A stretch of DNA of 64,000 bases from Burkholderia cenocepacia (GCF_900446215.1 NZ_UAQZ01000001.1:1798001-1862000); one strand, 5' to 3'; shown: positions 42,779-51,843, counted from the first letter of the stretch. Numbers and translations: made by a program. Notes: generated by a model not told the origin, from the sequence alone.

Positions 42779-44113
42779 ATGCAAATTCATCGACGCTTTA
42801 CCCCGACCCGGCGAGGCCGCCGGCTGGCCTGCACCTTCGCGCTGGCCGGCGGGCTCGCGCTCGCGGCGACGGTCGCCGCCGCAACCGACGGCGTGGCGCC
42901 GACCGGCATGATGCAGGGCTTCCCGCCGCCGGCCGACCGGATCGTCGACAAGGCGAACGCGTTCACGCCGGCCCGGCTGCGCTGGGCGTTGAGCAACACG
43001 CGGCTGCTCGCGCCGACGGCCGGCATCCGGCATGCGGCCGCGCCGATGCCGCTCCCCGAGCAGCCGGCGCCCGGTCTCGACGCGCTGCCCGTGACGATCG
43101 GCGGCGAGACGCTGACGCTCGACGCGTACCTGCGTGCGACCCACACCGACGGCTTCATCGTGCTGCAGCGCGGCCGGGTCGTCTACGAGCGCTACTTCGA
43201 CGGCTTCCGGCCCGACCAGCCGCACGCATGGGCGTCGATGACGAAATCGGTGACGGGGCTGCTCGCCGCGCAGATGATTGAATCCGGCGTGCTCGATGCG
43301 AATGCGCCGCTGTCGCGCACGGTGCCGGAGCTGGCCGACACGCCGTTCGGCGGCGCGACGCTGCAGCAGAACCTCGACATGGAAGTGCCCACCGCGTATG
43401 CGCCGGGCATCCCGCCCGATCTCGGGCTGTTCGGCGCGGTCGGGCTCGTGCCGCACCGCGAAGGCGCGCCGGCGAGCATCGCCGATTTCCTGCTGACCGT
43501 GCGGCGCGTGCCGGACGTCGCGCCGGGCAGCGCATGGTTCTACCAGAACGGGTCGCCGGAAGCCGTCTCGTGGGCGATGCAGCGCGCGACGGGGCAGTCG
43601 TGGAGCGCGCTGGTCGAGCGGTGGCTGTGGCGCGATTTCGCGGAAGACGATGCGTACGTCGCGGTGGACCGCAATGCGATGGCGATGGCAAGCGGCGGGC
43701 TGTACACGACGCTGCGCGACGCCGCGCGCTTCGCGGAACGCGTGCGCACCGGGCTCGCCGGCGCGCGCGGCACGCTGCCGGCCGCGACGATCCGCGCGGC
43801 ATTGCAGCCGGCGCACAACGCGGCGCTGTTCGCGAAGGGCAACGTGGTGCCCGGCAAGGACGGCTACGCGTATCGCGACTACTGGTATCAGGTGAACGAC
43901 GGTGATGGCTCGTTCGCGGCGGCGGGGCGCTTCGGGCAGGCGATCCTCGTCGATCCGAAAACCGCGCTGACGATCGTGAAGTTCTCGGCGTCGCCGGACT
44001 TCGCGCCGCGCGCACTCGATGCGCAGCGCGAGGCGACCCGGCCGCGCGCGGCGCTCGAGCGCGGCGATGCGCTGAGCGCGGTGGCGCGCGCGGTGGCGGA
44101 AAGGCTGCGGTAA
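42779..44113 (+). CDS. Exported serine hydrolase (class C beta-lactamase/6-aminohexanoate-dimer-hydrolase fold)
   Basis: 444 residues with a signal peptide (RRGRRLACTFALAGGLALAATVAAA). The penicillin-recognising-enzyme motifs are present: Ser-x-x-Lys in ASMTKSVTGLL, Tyr-x-Asn in FYQNGSPE, and a Gly-rich AAAGRFGQAILVDP near the C-terminus. Sequence character is closer to NylB-type amidases/esterases than to true beta-lactamases. ATG 42779 is preferred because AGGAGG precedes it; ATG 42731, overlapping the BON stop, is the alternative. Converges with the solute-binding protein gene. Confidence 0.82.
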   Translation: MQIHRRFTPTRRGRRLACTFALAGGLALAATVAAATDGVAPTGMMQGFPPPADRIVDKANAFTPARLRWALSNTRLLAPTAGIRHAAAPMPLPEQPAPGLDALPVTIGGETLTLDAYLRATHTDGFIVLQRGRVVYERYFDGFRPDQPHAWASMTKSVTGLLAAQMIESGVLDANAPLSRTVPELADTPFGGATLQQNLDMEVPTAYAPGIPPDLGLFGAVGLVPHREGAPASIADFLLTVRRVPDVAPGSAWFYQNGSPEAVSWAMQRATGQSWSALVERWLWRDFAEDDAYVAVDRNAMAMASGGLYTTLRDAARFAERVRTGLAGARGTLPAATIRAALQPAHNAALFAKGNVVPGKDGYAYRDYWYQVNDGDGSFAAAGRFGQAILVDPKTALTIVKFSASPDFAPRALDAQREATRPRAALERGDALSAVARAVAERLR

Positions 44114-44135
44114 CGTTCCCGCGCCCCGTGCGCGG

Positions 44136-45182
44136 CTACCGTTCGATCTGCCGGTTCCAGCGCGTATCCCACTGCGCGCGGCGCGCGTTGATCGCGGTCC
44201 AGTCGACCACGGTCACCTTGCGCACCAGGTCGTCGACATTGCCGAGGCTCTGCTGCATCGTGGCGGGCATCTTCGCGAGACGGTTGGTCGGGATCTGCCT
44301 GCCGGCCTCGGCCGCCTTCGTCTGCGCGGGCGCGGATAGCAGGAACTGCGCGAGCTTCTGCGCCAGTTGCGGATCGTGGTTGTTCGCGACCACGCACAGG
44401 TCGACGAGCAGCAGCACCGGGCCTTCCTTCGGGTTCGCATATGCGACGGGGATGCCCTTGTCCTGCAGGTCGCCGACGCCGGTCGGCGTGAGCGGGAACA
44501 GGCCGGCTTCGCCCGTCTGCACCATCTCGGAGATCTTCGCCGAGTTCGGGATGTACTCGACGACATTCGGCCCGACCGTGCTCGCCCACTTGCCGAAGCC
44601 GGGCTCGACGTTCTGTTCGTTGCCGCCGAGCAGCCGGTTGATCGCGAGGAAGCCGTGCAGCCCGAACGTGCTGCTCGACGCCGACTGGAACACGACCTTG
44701 CCCTTGTATTTCGGATCGGCGAAATCCATCCACGACGTCGGCGGCGCCCAGCCTTTCTCGGCGAACAGCTTCTTGTTGTACGCGATGCCGGTCATTCCGA
44801 GCTGTACGCCCGCGCCGACGTCGTCCTTCATCCGCGCGAACGGATACAGCTCCTTCAGCACCGGCGAGTCGTCGAGTTTCTGGCATACGCCGAGGCTCAC
44901 CGCGCGCGCCATTACGCCGTCGTCGAGGAACGCGACGTGGATCTGCGGCTTGTTCCGGTTCGCGAGCAGCTTCGCGAGCACGTCCGACGACGTGCCGGGC
45001 ACGATCACCACCTTGACGTTGTTCGCTTTCTCGAAGTCGGGCAGCACCTGGCTCGTATAGGCCTTTTCCATCGGGCCGCCGTTCATGCCGACGTAGATCG
45101 TCTTCGTTTGCGCTAACGCGGGCGCGCCGGCGCCTGCGATGCCGAGGGCGGCGGCCGCCGCGATCGTTCCGAGCAGTTTCAT
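44136..45182 (-). CDS. Polyamine-type ABC solute-binding protein
   Basis: 348 residues, signal peptide ending APALAQ. PotD/PotF-like periplasmic binding fold (IYVGMNGGPMEKAYTSQVLPDFEKANNVKVV, GMTGIAYNKKLF, FQSASSSTFGLHGFL). It would deliver a small charged or amino-acid-like ligand to the permeases encoded further upstream. It is the last gene of that operon but is now separated from the others by about 600 bp holding a dead insertion element. ATG 45182 follows AGGAG. Confidence 0.83.
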   Translation of the reverse strand: MKLLGTIAAAAALGIAGAGAPALAQTKTIYVGMNGGPMEKAYTSQVLPDFEKANNVKVVIVPGTSSDVLAKLLANRNKPQIHVAFLDDGVMARAVSLGVCQKLDDSPVLKELYPFARMKDDVGAGVQLGMTGIAYNKKLFAEKGWAPPTSWMDFADPKYKGKVVFQSASSSTFGLHGFLAINRLLGGNEQNVEPGFGKWASTVGPNVVEYIPNSAKISEMVQTGEAGLFPLTPTGVGDLQDKGIPVAYANPKEGPVLLLVDLCVVANNHDPQLAQKLAQFLLSAPAQTKAAEAGRQIPTNRLAKMPATMQQSLGNVDDLVRKVTVVDWTAINARRAQWDTRWNRQIER

Positions 45183-45209
45183 CAAAATTTACTCCTGGAA
45201 ACCCCGGCC

Positions 45210-45790
45210 TTTCTCCCAAGGGGACTTCCTTTGGGGGGCGAGGAGTGAAAGGATTGCCGTTGACAGGCAGCTTCTTCCACGGGTTAAGGTCACCGGTATG
45301 GTTCTTGTCTACAGCTACCGGGTGAAGTCGCTCGACGGTTTGCTGAACGAGCCGCGTAGTGCACTACGTCTGGAACCTCTGCAACGACACGCGGAAGCGT
45401 GCGCTCAAGTGGAACAAGAGGTGATCGACGGATTTCGACTTGAATGGCCTGGTGTCGGCTACGAAACTCGCCAACACCAGATGACGAAAAGCGTCTGCGA
45501 CGCGTTCTGGTCGTCTTGCCGGAACACGCTCTGCTACAGGGCGACTACGCACTGAGCCACGTTCAAGAAAGTCGAAGAAAGCGGTTCCACCCAGTCTTGC
45601 CCGGCGTGCGAATCGAAAGACAGCACGACGCGGCCGAAAGGTATCGCAGGACTGCGAATAAGAGAGCGAGCTTGCTGTAGATGTCGTGTCGCACATTATC
45701 GTGATACCAATGCTGCGCTGATCATTCTCCGATGCGGACCGCATCGCCAGATGTGGGAATCCTTCGCCTTTAGGCGCAGGGGGACGTCAA
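45210..45790 (+). mobile_element. Degenerate IS200/IS605-family (IS1341/tnpB type) element
   Basis: Right end: the tnpB stop is followed by a stem CCTTCGCC/GGCG-CAGG (45761-45780), then GGGGACGTCAA, the usual right-end/omega-RNA-scaffold shape of tnpB elements, ending with TCAA at 45787-45790. Left end: a hairpin CCCAAGG/CCTTTGGG (45215-45235) is a candidate but the boundary is uncertain. The element runs antisense to the ABC/flavoenzyme operon and lies between two of its genes. Confidence 0.65.
45298..45773 (+). pseudogene. tnpB: tnpB remnant (RuvC-like nuclease, internally deleted)
   Basis: From ATG 45298 the frame gives MVLVYSYRVKSLDGLLN; after a frameshift near 45357 it continues VHYVWNLCNDTRKRALKWNK, then an in-frame TGA where Trp is expected, then TDFDLNGLVSATKL. 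From 45481 the C-terminal part follows: KSVCDAFWSSCRNTLCYRA, a TGA, then VEESGSTQSCPACESKDS, CCRCRVAHYRDTNAALIIL with the zinc ribbon Cys residues. The original end was probably GILRL-stop at 45771. The whole RuvC-I/II region, about 200 residues, is missing, so no active nuclease is made. Confidence 0.8.
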
Positions 45791-46938
45791 TTGTGGGGCT
45801 CCTCTTGACGGAAAGGGGCGGTCGGCGCGGCTTGGCGGAAAAAGCGGCCGATCGAGAATGCGTCGAGTGGCGTGGCGGTTTCGCCGGTCGTGACGAGATC
45901 GGCGAGCACGTCGCCGACGCCCGGCGCGAGCAGGAAACCGCCCCCGGAAAAGCCGAACGCGTGCAGCAGATTCGGCGTCGTGCGGCTCATGCCGATGATC
46001 GGGTTGTGGTCGGGCGTGCAGCCTTCGACGCCGCTCCACGTGCGGATCAGCAGCGCGTCGCGCAACGCGGGCAGCAGCGCGCACGCGTCGCGCATCACCG
46101 CGCGCGTCGTATCGACCGACGGCTGGCCGAATTCGCCGTCGCCGCGGCCGCGCCCGCCGCCGATCACGCAGTTGCCGCGCGCGACCTGGCGCGCGTACAC
46201 GCCGCCGCCGTACACGCCGAGGTTGTGCATGATGAATGGCGGCAACGGTTCGGTTACCCACATGTTCGGGTAGATCGGCTCCATCGGTACCGCTTCGCCG
46301 AAGCGTTCCGCGATCGTGTTCGCCCACGCGCCGGCCGAATTGATCAGCCACGTCGCGGTGTGCGCGCGGCCGCCCGCCTGCAAGTGAAAGCGCGTGCCAT
46401 CGTGATGGACCGCGTCGACGGGCGTGTGCTCGAACACGTCCGCGCCCGCCGCGCGGGCCGCGCGCGCGAACGCGGGCGACACGAGGCGCGGGTTGGCATG
46501 GCCATCGGTCTCGCACAGCGAGCCGCCGAGCGCCGCGCGGCCGAGCCACGGGTAGCGGCGGCGGAACGCATCGCCACGCATCACCTGCAGCGGCAAGCCG
46601 TGTGCGCCGGCGAGCGCCGCATACGCGTCGAGTGCGTCGAGATCGTCATGGCTGCGCGCGAGCCGCAAGTGGCCGGACACGACGAATTCGCCGTCGATGC
46701 CGATCAGCTCGGGCAGCCGATCCCAGATATGCCGCGCGCGCAGCGCGAGCGGCAGTTGCTCGGCCGGGCGGCCTTGGCAGCGTACGCCGCCGTAGTTCAC
46801 GCCGCTCGCCTGCGCGCCGCAGTCGCGCCGTTCGAACAGCCCGACGCGCAGCCCGCGGCGCGTCAGCGCGAGCGCGGCCGACGCGCCGACGAGGCCGCCG
46901 CCGACGATCGCGACGTCGTAATGCCGGATCTCACTCAT
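45787..46938 (-). CDS. FAD-dependent oxidoreductase, beta subunit of opine-oxidase/HcnC type
   Basis: 383 residues of the DAO family: HYDVAIVGGGLVGASAALAL (FAD), GGVRCQGRPAEQLPLAL, and a C-terminal TWSGVEGCTPDHNPIIGMS with GFSGGGFLLAPGVGDVLADLV. It resembles the catalytic subunits of octopine oxidase (OoxB), D-hydroxyproline dehydrogenase and HcnC, which oxidise an imino or amino group. The stop codon coincides with the right-end TCAA of the insertion remnant, so the natural C-terminus may have been slightly altered. The start overlaps the preceding subunit gene by 8 bp. Confidence 0.82.
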   Translation of the reverse strand: MSEIRHYDVAIVGGGLVGASAALALTRRGLRVGLFERRDCGAQASGVNYGGVRCQGRPAEQLPLALRARHIWDRLPELIGIDGEFVVSGHLRLARSHDDLDALDAYAALAGAHGLPLQVMRGDAFRRRYPWLGRAALGGSLCETDGHANPRLVSPAFARAARAAGADVFEHTPVDAVHHDGTRFHLQAGGRAHTATWLINSAGAWANTIAERFGEAVPMEPIYPNMWVTEPLPPFIMHNLGVYGGGVYARQVARGNCVIGGGRGRGDGEFGQPSVDTTRAVMRDACALLPALRDALLIRTWSGVEGCTPDHNPIIGMSRTTPNLLHAFGFSGGGFLLAPGVGDVLADLVTTGETATPLDAFSIGRFFRQAAPTAPFRQEEPHN

Positions 46939-48373
46939 CGCGTGCCTCGTCGGGAATCGCCGTGACCTCGTCGCCCGCGAGCGCGGCCGAGATTGGGAAC
47001 GGTTTCACCGGCGGTTGCGCACGCAACCGTCCGACGTCGGCGAGCGGGCGGCCGGTTTCGGCGGCGAGCACGAGCGCGGCCGCATCGCCGCACATGCGGC
47101 CCTGGCAGCGGCCCATGCCGACGCGTGTCAGCGCCTTCAGCCGGTTCAATTCGGTCGCCGCGCCGTCGCGCACGCAGCGGCGCAGCGTGCCCGCGTCGAT
47201 CTCCTCGCAGCGGCACACGATCGTGTCGTCGGCGCAATGGGCAGCCTGTTCGGCCGGCGGCGCGAACGCCGTTTCGAGGCCGGCGCGGAATGCGCCGATG
47301 TGGGCGAGCGTGCGTTCGAGCGCGGCCGCGCCGGGTTTGGCGGACGGCGAGCGCGACGCGATGCCGGCGTCGTCGAGCAACGCGAGCGCCGCGCGCCGGC
47401 CCGATGCCTCGGCCGCGTCGGCGCCCGCGATGCCCGCGCCGTCGCCCGCCACGTAGAGGCCGCGCACCGACGTGCGTCCGGCCGCGTCGCGCTCGGGCAG
47501 CCAGGCGCGATTGAGCGGGTCGAATTCGAAGCGGCAGCCGGCGAGATCGGCGAGCTGCGTCTCGGAACGCAGGCCGAAGCCGAGGCCGAGCGCGTCGCAA
47601 TCGAGTACGCGTGGCGACGCGGTTTGCCCATCGTCGCCGGCGGCGCGCCATGCGAGCCCCGTCACATGCCGGTCGCCGAGCACGCGCTCGAGCGTGACGC
47701 CCGTTTCGATCGCGACGCCATGCGCGCGCAGCCAGCCGATGGTGTAGAGCCCCTTCGCGAAGATCGACGGCATGCGCAGCAACGCGGGCGCGGCAGCGGC
47801 CTGGCGGCGCAGTGGGCTCGTGTCGAGCACGGCCGCGACGTTCGCGCCGGCCTTCGCATACTGGTAGGCGACGAGGTAAAGCAGCGGCCCCGTGCCCGCG
47901 AGCACGATGCGCCGGCCGATCGCGCAGCCCTGCGCTTTCAGCGCGACCTGGGCGCCGCCGAGCGTATAGACGCCCGCGAGCGTCCAGCCCGGCACGGGCA
48001 GCATGCGGTCGGTCGCGCCGCTCGCGACGATCAGGTGCGAGTACGGCACCGTCACTTCGCGGCCGTCCTGCAGCGTGTCGACGCGGCCGGCGCCGCATGA
48101 CCACGCGAGCGTGTTCGGCCGGTAGTCGACCTGCGGCAGCAGCGCGGCCATCGTCTGGTGCACGGCGTCGGCCTTCGCCGCCTCGAAACCGTACAGCGTG
48201 CGCTTGCCCCGCACGAAGGCGGCGTCGGCCGGCGGTTGGCGGTAGATCTGCCCGCCCCAGCGCGCGTTCTCGTCGATCACGACCGGGTGCAGCCCCGCGT
48301 CGACCAGCGCCTCGGCCGCGCGCACGCCGGCCGGCCCCGCGCCGACGATCACCGGTTGCAGTACGGCGCTCAC
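46931..48373 (-). CDS. FAD/NAD-binding alpha subunit of opine-oxidase/HcnB type
   Basis: 480 residues. PVIVGAGPAGVRAAEALVDAGL (FAD), a central second Rossmann motif (RIVLAGTGPLLYLVAYQYAKAGANVA), GLYVAGDGAGIAGADAA, and a C-terminal BFD-type [2Fe-2S] segment (TIVCRCEEIDAGTLRRCV, GMGRCQGRMC). It matches OoxA/HcnB/LhpE-type subunits. Start GTG 48373 overlaps the preceding stop (GTGA). Together with the beta subunit and the small ferredoxin-like protein it would make a heterotrimeric dehydrogenase. Confidence 0.83.
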   Translation of the reverse strand: MSAVLQPVIVGAGPAGVRAAEALVDAGLHPVVIDENARWGGQIYRQPPADAAFVRGKRTLYGFEAAKADAVHQTMAALLPQVDYRPNTLAWSCGAGRVDTLQDGREVTVPYSHLIVASGATDRMLPVPGWTLAGVYTLGGAQVALKAQGCAIGRRIVLAGTGPLLYLVAYQYAKAGANVAAVLDTSPLRRQAAAAPALLRMPSIFAKGLYTIGWLRAHGVAIETGVTLERVLGDRHVTGLAWRAAGDDGQTASPRVLDCDALGLGFGLRSETQLADLAGCRFEFDPLNRAWLPERDAAGRTSVRGLYVAGDGAGIAGADAAEASGRRAALALLDDAGIASRSPSAKPGAAALERTLAHIGAFRAGLETAFAPPAEQAAHCADDTIVCRCEEIDAGTLRRCVRDGAATELNRLKALTRVGMGRCQGRMCGDAAALVLAAETGRPLADVGRLRAQPPVKPFPISAALAGDEVTAIPDEARDE

Positions 48374-48717
48374 GATGCGTCTCCGGTCGCGGCCGGCCGG
48401 GCGGCCGTAAGAATCCGCATGCCGTCGGCGATCGGCGTCGAGCATGCGCGCACGCGTGCGCCGGCTTCGGTGCGCACCCAGCAGTCCTGGCAGGCGCCGA
48501 TCAGGCAGAAACCCGCGCGCGGCTGGCCGCTGAATTCGCTGACGCGCACGCGACGCTGCGCGACCAGGATCGCGGTGAGCACGGTGTCGCCGGCGAGCGC
48601 CTGCGCGGGCCGGCCGTCGAGCACGAACGCGACGGGGGCGCGTTCGCGTTCGGCGACGCGCACGAACTGCGCGCCGTCGTCCGCGACGTGAGTGGAACGG
48701 GAAACGGGAGTCGTCAT
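48370..48717 (-). CDS. Small [2Fe-2S] subunit of the flavoenzyme (HcnA/OoxG type)
   Basis: 115 residues with the plant-type ferredoxin Cys pattern GFCLIGACQDCWV and a later RACSTP Cys. It is the usual small subunit in HcnABC and hydroxyproline-dehydrogenase complexes, linking the alpha and beta flavin sites. Its stop codon overlaps the alpha-subunit GTG, and its ATG shares a base with the permease stop (TGATG), so translation is tightly coupled along the operon. Confidence 0.82.
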   Translation of the reverse strand: MTTPVSRSTHVADDGAQFVRVAERERAPVAFVLDGRPAQALAGDTVLTAILVAQRRVRVSEFSGQPRAGFCLIGACQDCWVRTEAGARVRACSTPIADGMRILTAARPAATGDAS

Positions 48718-49511
48718 CAATGTTGGCCGATCAGGATGCGGTTCAGGCCGTACACGCGATCGAGCAGCAGCATCGCGCCGGCGGTGATGAAGATGACGAG
48801 CGCCGACACCGACGCCATCATCGGGTCGATCGATTCGGTCGCGTACATGTACATGCGCACGGGCAGCGTGACCGTCTGCGGCGACGTGACGAAGATCGAC
48901 ATCGTCAGCTCGTCGAAGCTGTTGATGAACGCGAGCAGCCAGCCGCCCGTGATGCCGGGCACGATCATCGGCAGCGTGATGCGGCGGAAGGTCGTCCACG
49001 GGTCCGCGCCGAGCGAGCACGCGGCCTGCTCGATGCTGCGGTCGAGGCCGGCGACCGACGCGAGCACGAGGCGCATCACGAACGGCGTGATGACGATCAT
49101 GTGCGCGAGCACGAGCCACGCGAACGAGCCGGTCGCGCCGATCAGCGCGAAGAAGCGCAGCAGCGCGATGCCGAGCACGAGGCCGGGAATCACGAGCGGC
49201 GACAGCAGCAGCCCGTTCAGGAACGCGCGGCCCGGAAACGTCGCGCGGCCGATCGCGAGGCCGGCCGGCAGCCCGATCGCGAGCGACAGCGTGGCCGACG
49301 CGAACGCGAGCTTCACGCTGTTGAAGAACGCGGTCACGAAGTCCGGATAGTCGAGGATCGCGCGGAACCAGCGCAGCGACACGCCGCGGGTCGGCAGTGT
49401 CAGCGTTTCGTCGGGCGTGAACGCGACGAGCACGACGATCACGAGCGGCGCGAGCACGAACAGGATCACGAGCGTGTGGAAGGCGAGGGCGAAGGGACCG
49501 TTCTTTCTCAT
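48717..49511 (-). CDS. ABC permease, PotC/PotI type
   Basis: 264 residues, six helices, with the cytoplasmic coupling loop EQAACSLGADPWTTFRRITLPMIVPGITGG typical of spermidine/putrescine permeases. Second permease of the importer. Overlaps the first permease gene by 4 bp (its ATG lies before the upstream stop). Confidence 0.85.
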   Translation of the reverse strand: MRKNGPFALAFHTLVILFVLAPLVIVVLVAFTPDETLTLPTRGVSLRWFRAILDYPDFVTAFFNSVKLAFASATLSLAIGLPAGLAIGRATFPGRAFLNGLLLSPLVIPGLVLGIALLRFFALIGATGSFAWLVLAHMIVITPFVMRLVLASVAGLDRSIEQAACSLGADPWTTFRRITLPMIVPGITGGWLLAFINSFDELTMSIFVTSPQTVTLPVRMYMYATESIDPMMASVSALVIFITAGAMLLLDRVYGLNRILIGQH

Positions 49512-50500
49512 CGCGATGCGCCTCCGAGGCTGCGCGCGTAGCGGCGTTCGAGCACGCGGTAGTAAGTGAGCATCACGACGAGGTTCGCGGCGAGCAGCAG
49601 CACCGCGATCGTCGCGCCGAGCGGCCAGTTCAGCGAGCCGAGGAACTCGTCGTAGACGGCCGTGGCCGCGACCTTCAGCCGTCGTCCGCCGAGCAGGCCC
49701 GGAATCGCGAACGCGCTCGCCGACAGCCCGAACACCATCAGGCTGCCCGACAGCACGCCCGGCATCAGTTGCGGCACGACGATGCGGCGCAGCGTCGTGA
49801 ACGGCGACGCGCCGAGCGACAGCGCCGCGTGTTCGGTCTGCGGATCGAGTCGCTGCAGCGCGGTCCACACGGGAATCACCATGAACGGCAGCATCACGTG
49901 CACCAGTGCGATCACGATCGCGAAGGTCGTGTATTCGAGCTTGTACGGCCCGAGACCCGCGAGCCCGAGCGCCTGGTTCACGAGCCCGCCGGTGTTCAGC
50001 AGCATGCTCCAGCCGAACGCGCGCACGACCACCGACACCAGCAGCGGCGCGAGGATCGCGAGCAGGAACAGCGAGCGCCACGGGTCGCGCATTTTCGACA
50101 GCACGTACGCTTCCGGCGTGCCGATCGCGACGCAGATCGCGGTGGTCAGCGCGGCGATCCCGAACGTGCGCGCGAAGATCGTGTGGAAATACGACGAGCC
50201 GAGCACTTCCGCGTAGTTGCCGAACTGGAACGCGGCGATCGGGCCGGTGGCCGGGTCGAAGCGGTAGAACGTCAACACGAAGGTCATCGCGAGCGGCACG
50301 AGCACGAGCGCGGCGAAGAGTGCGAATGCGGGCGCGCACATCAGCCACAGCGGCGCATGGGCGCGCCAGCTCGCGCGTGTCGTGCGGGCCGGCTGCGTCG
50401 CGTGCGCGGCGGTGCGTGTCGGCACCGCGTCATGCGCACCCGATCGCGCGAGTCCGGCCGGTGCGACGTCGGTCGAGAGCGGGCGGGAAGGCGGTCGCAT
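49508..50500 (-). CDS. ABC permease, PotB/PotH type
   Basis: 330 residues with a 45-residue polar N-terminal extension before the first helix, then six helices and the coupling loop EHAALSLGASPFTTLRRIVVPQLMPGVLSG. First permease of the importer; follows the ATPase gene directly, with its ATG touching the ATPase stop codon. Confidence 0.85.
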   Translation of the reverse strand: MRPPSRPLSTDVAPAGLARSGAHDAVPTRTAAHATQPARTTRASWRAHAPLWLMCAPAFALFAALVLVPLAMTFVLTFYRFDPATGPIAAFQFGNYAEVLGSSYFHTIFARTFGIAALTTAICVAIGTPEAYVLSKMRDPWRSLFLLAILAPLLVSVVVRAFGWSMLLNTGGLVNQALGLAGLGPYKLEYTTFAIVIALVHVMLPFMVIPVWTALQRLDPQTEHAALSLGASPFTTLRRIVVPQLMPGVLSGSLMVFGLSASAFAIPGLLGGRRLKVAATAVYDEFLGSLNWPLGATIAVLLLAANLVVMLTYYRVLERRYARSLGGASR

Positions 50501-51583
50501 TCAGGCCTCCCGGCGCATCACGCGCACCGCGTCGCTGTGCCAGTCGATGCCGACCGGCGCGCCTTCCGCGAGCGGTTCCGCGCCTTCGTTCTGGCAGCAC
50601 ACGAGCACTTCGCCGAGCGCGCTGTCGACGCGGTACAGCCACTGGCTGCCGAGGAAGAACCGGCTCGTGACGGTCGCGGCGAAGCGGCCGGCGTCGGGCG
50701 CGCACAGCCGCAGCTTCTCCGGACGGATGCAGACCGACACCGCGTCGCCGACGCGCATGTCGCGCTCGCGCGGCGGCAGGTGCGCGGTGCGGCCCGTCTC
50801 GGCGAGATCGTGCCCGAGGTCGATGCGGATCGCGTCGCCGTCGTGCGCGACGATCGTGCCGGGCAACAGGTTCGCCTTGCCGATGAACTGCGACACGAAG
50901 CGGTTTTCCGGGCGCTCGTACGCGCGGTACGGCGTATCGGTCTGCGTGATGCGGCCGGCTTCCATCACGACCACGCGGTCGCTGATCGACAGCGCTTCGG
51001 ACTGATCGTGCGTGACCATGATCGTCGTCGTGCCGATCTTGCGCTGGATCGCGCGCAGCTCGAACTGCATCTCCTCGCGCAGCTTCGCGTCGAGGTTCGA
51101 CATCGGTTCGTCGAGCAGCAGCACGGGCGGCTCGATCACGACCGCGCGCGCGATCGCCACGCGCTGCCGCTGGCCGCCCGACAATTCGCGCGGAAAGCGG
51201 TGCGCGAGCGCGTCGAGCCGTACGAGCGCCAGCGCCGCGCGGATGCGCTCCGCGCGCTCGGCCTTGTCGACGCCGCGCATGTCGAGGCCGAAGCCGACGT
51301 TCTCAGCGACGCTCATGTGCGGAAACAGCGCATAGCTCTGGAACACGATGCCGAGCCCGCGGCGGTTCGGCTTCAGGTGCGTGATGTCCTGCCCGTCGAG
51401 CGCGATGCGGCCGCGCGTGACGTCGACGAAGCCGGCGATCATCTGCAGCGTGGTGGTCTTGCCGCAACCGGACGGCCCGAGTAGCGACACGAATTCGCCC
51501 TGTTCGACCGACAGGTTGACGTCCGCGACGGCGGTGAGCGCGCCGAAGGTTTTCGTCAGATCCGTAAGCGTGAGAAACGACAT
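50501..51583 (-). CDS. ABC ATPase, PotA/PotG type
   Basis: 360 residues: Walker A GPSGCGKTTT, signature LSGGQRQRVAIARA, Walker B VLLLDEPMSNLDAKLR, switch His in MVTHDQSEAL, and a C-terminal TOBE-2 regulatory domain. It powers the importer formed by the two permeases and the binding protein at 44136. First gene of the operon, divergent from the IclR gene. ATG 51583 is the family start; the listed frame extends 7 codons upstream. Confidence 0.87.
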   Translation of the reverse strand: MSFLTLTDLTKTFGALTAVADVNLSVEQGEFVSLLGPSGCGKTTTLQMIAGFVDVTRGRIALDGQDITHLKPNRRGLGIVFQSYALFPHMSVAENVGFGLDMRGVDKAERAERIRAALALVRLDALAHRFPRELSGGQRQRVAIARAVVIEPPVLLLDEPMSNLDAKLREEMQFELRAIQRKIGTTTIMVTHDQSEALSISDRVVVMEAGRITQTDTPYRAYERPENRFVSQFIGKANLLPGTIVAHDGDAIRIDLGHDLAETGRTAHLPPRERDMRVGDAVSVCIRPEKLRLCAPDAGRFAATVTSRFFLGSQWLYRVDSALGEVLVCCQNEGAEPLAEGAPVGIDWHSDAVRVMRREA

Positions 51584-51668
51584 GGAGAGCTCCGGTTCGC
51601 ACACCGCGTGGCCGGTGCGCCGATGACGCGGACTCTAGCCAGCCATATTTCGGCGCGTCAATTTCGAA

Positions 51669-51683
51669 TTCTGCTCAACGGGA
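51669..51683. promoter_or_regulatory. IclR operator-like repeat 1
   Basis: TTCTGCTCAACGGGA matches 11 of 15 positions of the perfect palindrome at 51699-51713, and lies exactly 30 bp (three helical turns) from it. Confidence 0.4.
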
Positions 51684-51698
51684 TGAATTTCGAAAAAA

Positions 51699-51713
51699 TT
51701 CCGTTTAACGGAA
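51699..51713. promoter_or_regulatory. IclR operator, perfect 15-bp palindrome
   Basis: TTCCGTTTAACGGAA is a perfect palindrome around a central T in an AT-rich stretch of the divergent ATPase/IclR region, with the shape of known IclR-family sites. It is about 115 bp before the ATPase start. Confidence 0.65.
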
Positions 51714-51843
51714 CGAACAGGCCGATCGCAGGTGAATCGTTCCGATGGATGAAGGGCGCCCGAGCTGCGAAACGCACGCGTCAATCCCGTGCACACCCGG
51801 ATGTCAGCGGAATTTCGACCGGACGACAATGGCGGCTACCCTA

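Noticed and set aside
42779-44113. Antibiotic-resistance class C beta-lactamase
   Set aside because: The Ser-x-x-Lys and Tyr-x-Asn motifs exist, but surrounding sequence and the lack of a KTG-like triad point to a NylB/esterase-type hydrolase.
44136-51583. Flavoenzyme operon read as hydrogen cyanide synthase (hcnABC)
   Set aside because: The subunits share the fold, but the presence of a solute importer and IclR control fits catabolism; the families cannot be told apart by eye, and opine or hydroxyproline oxidation is more consistent.
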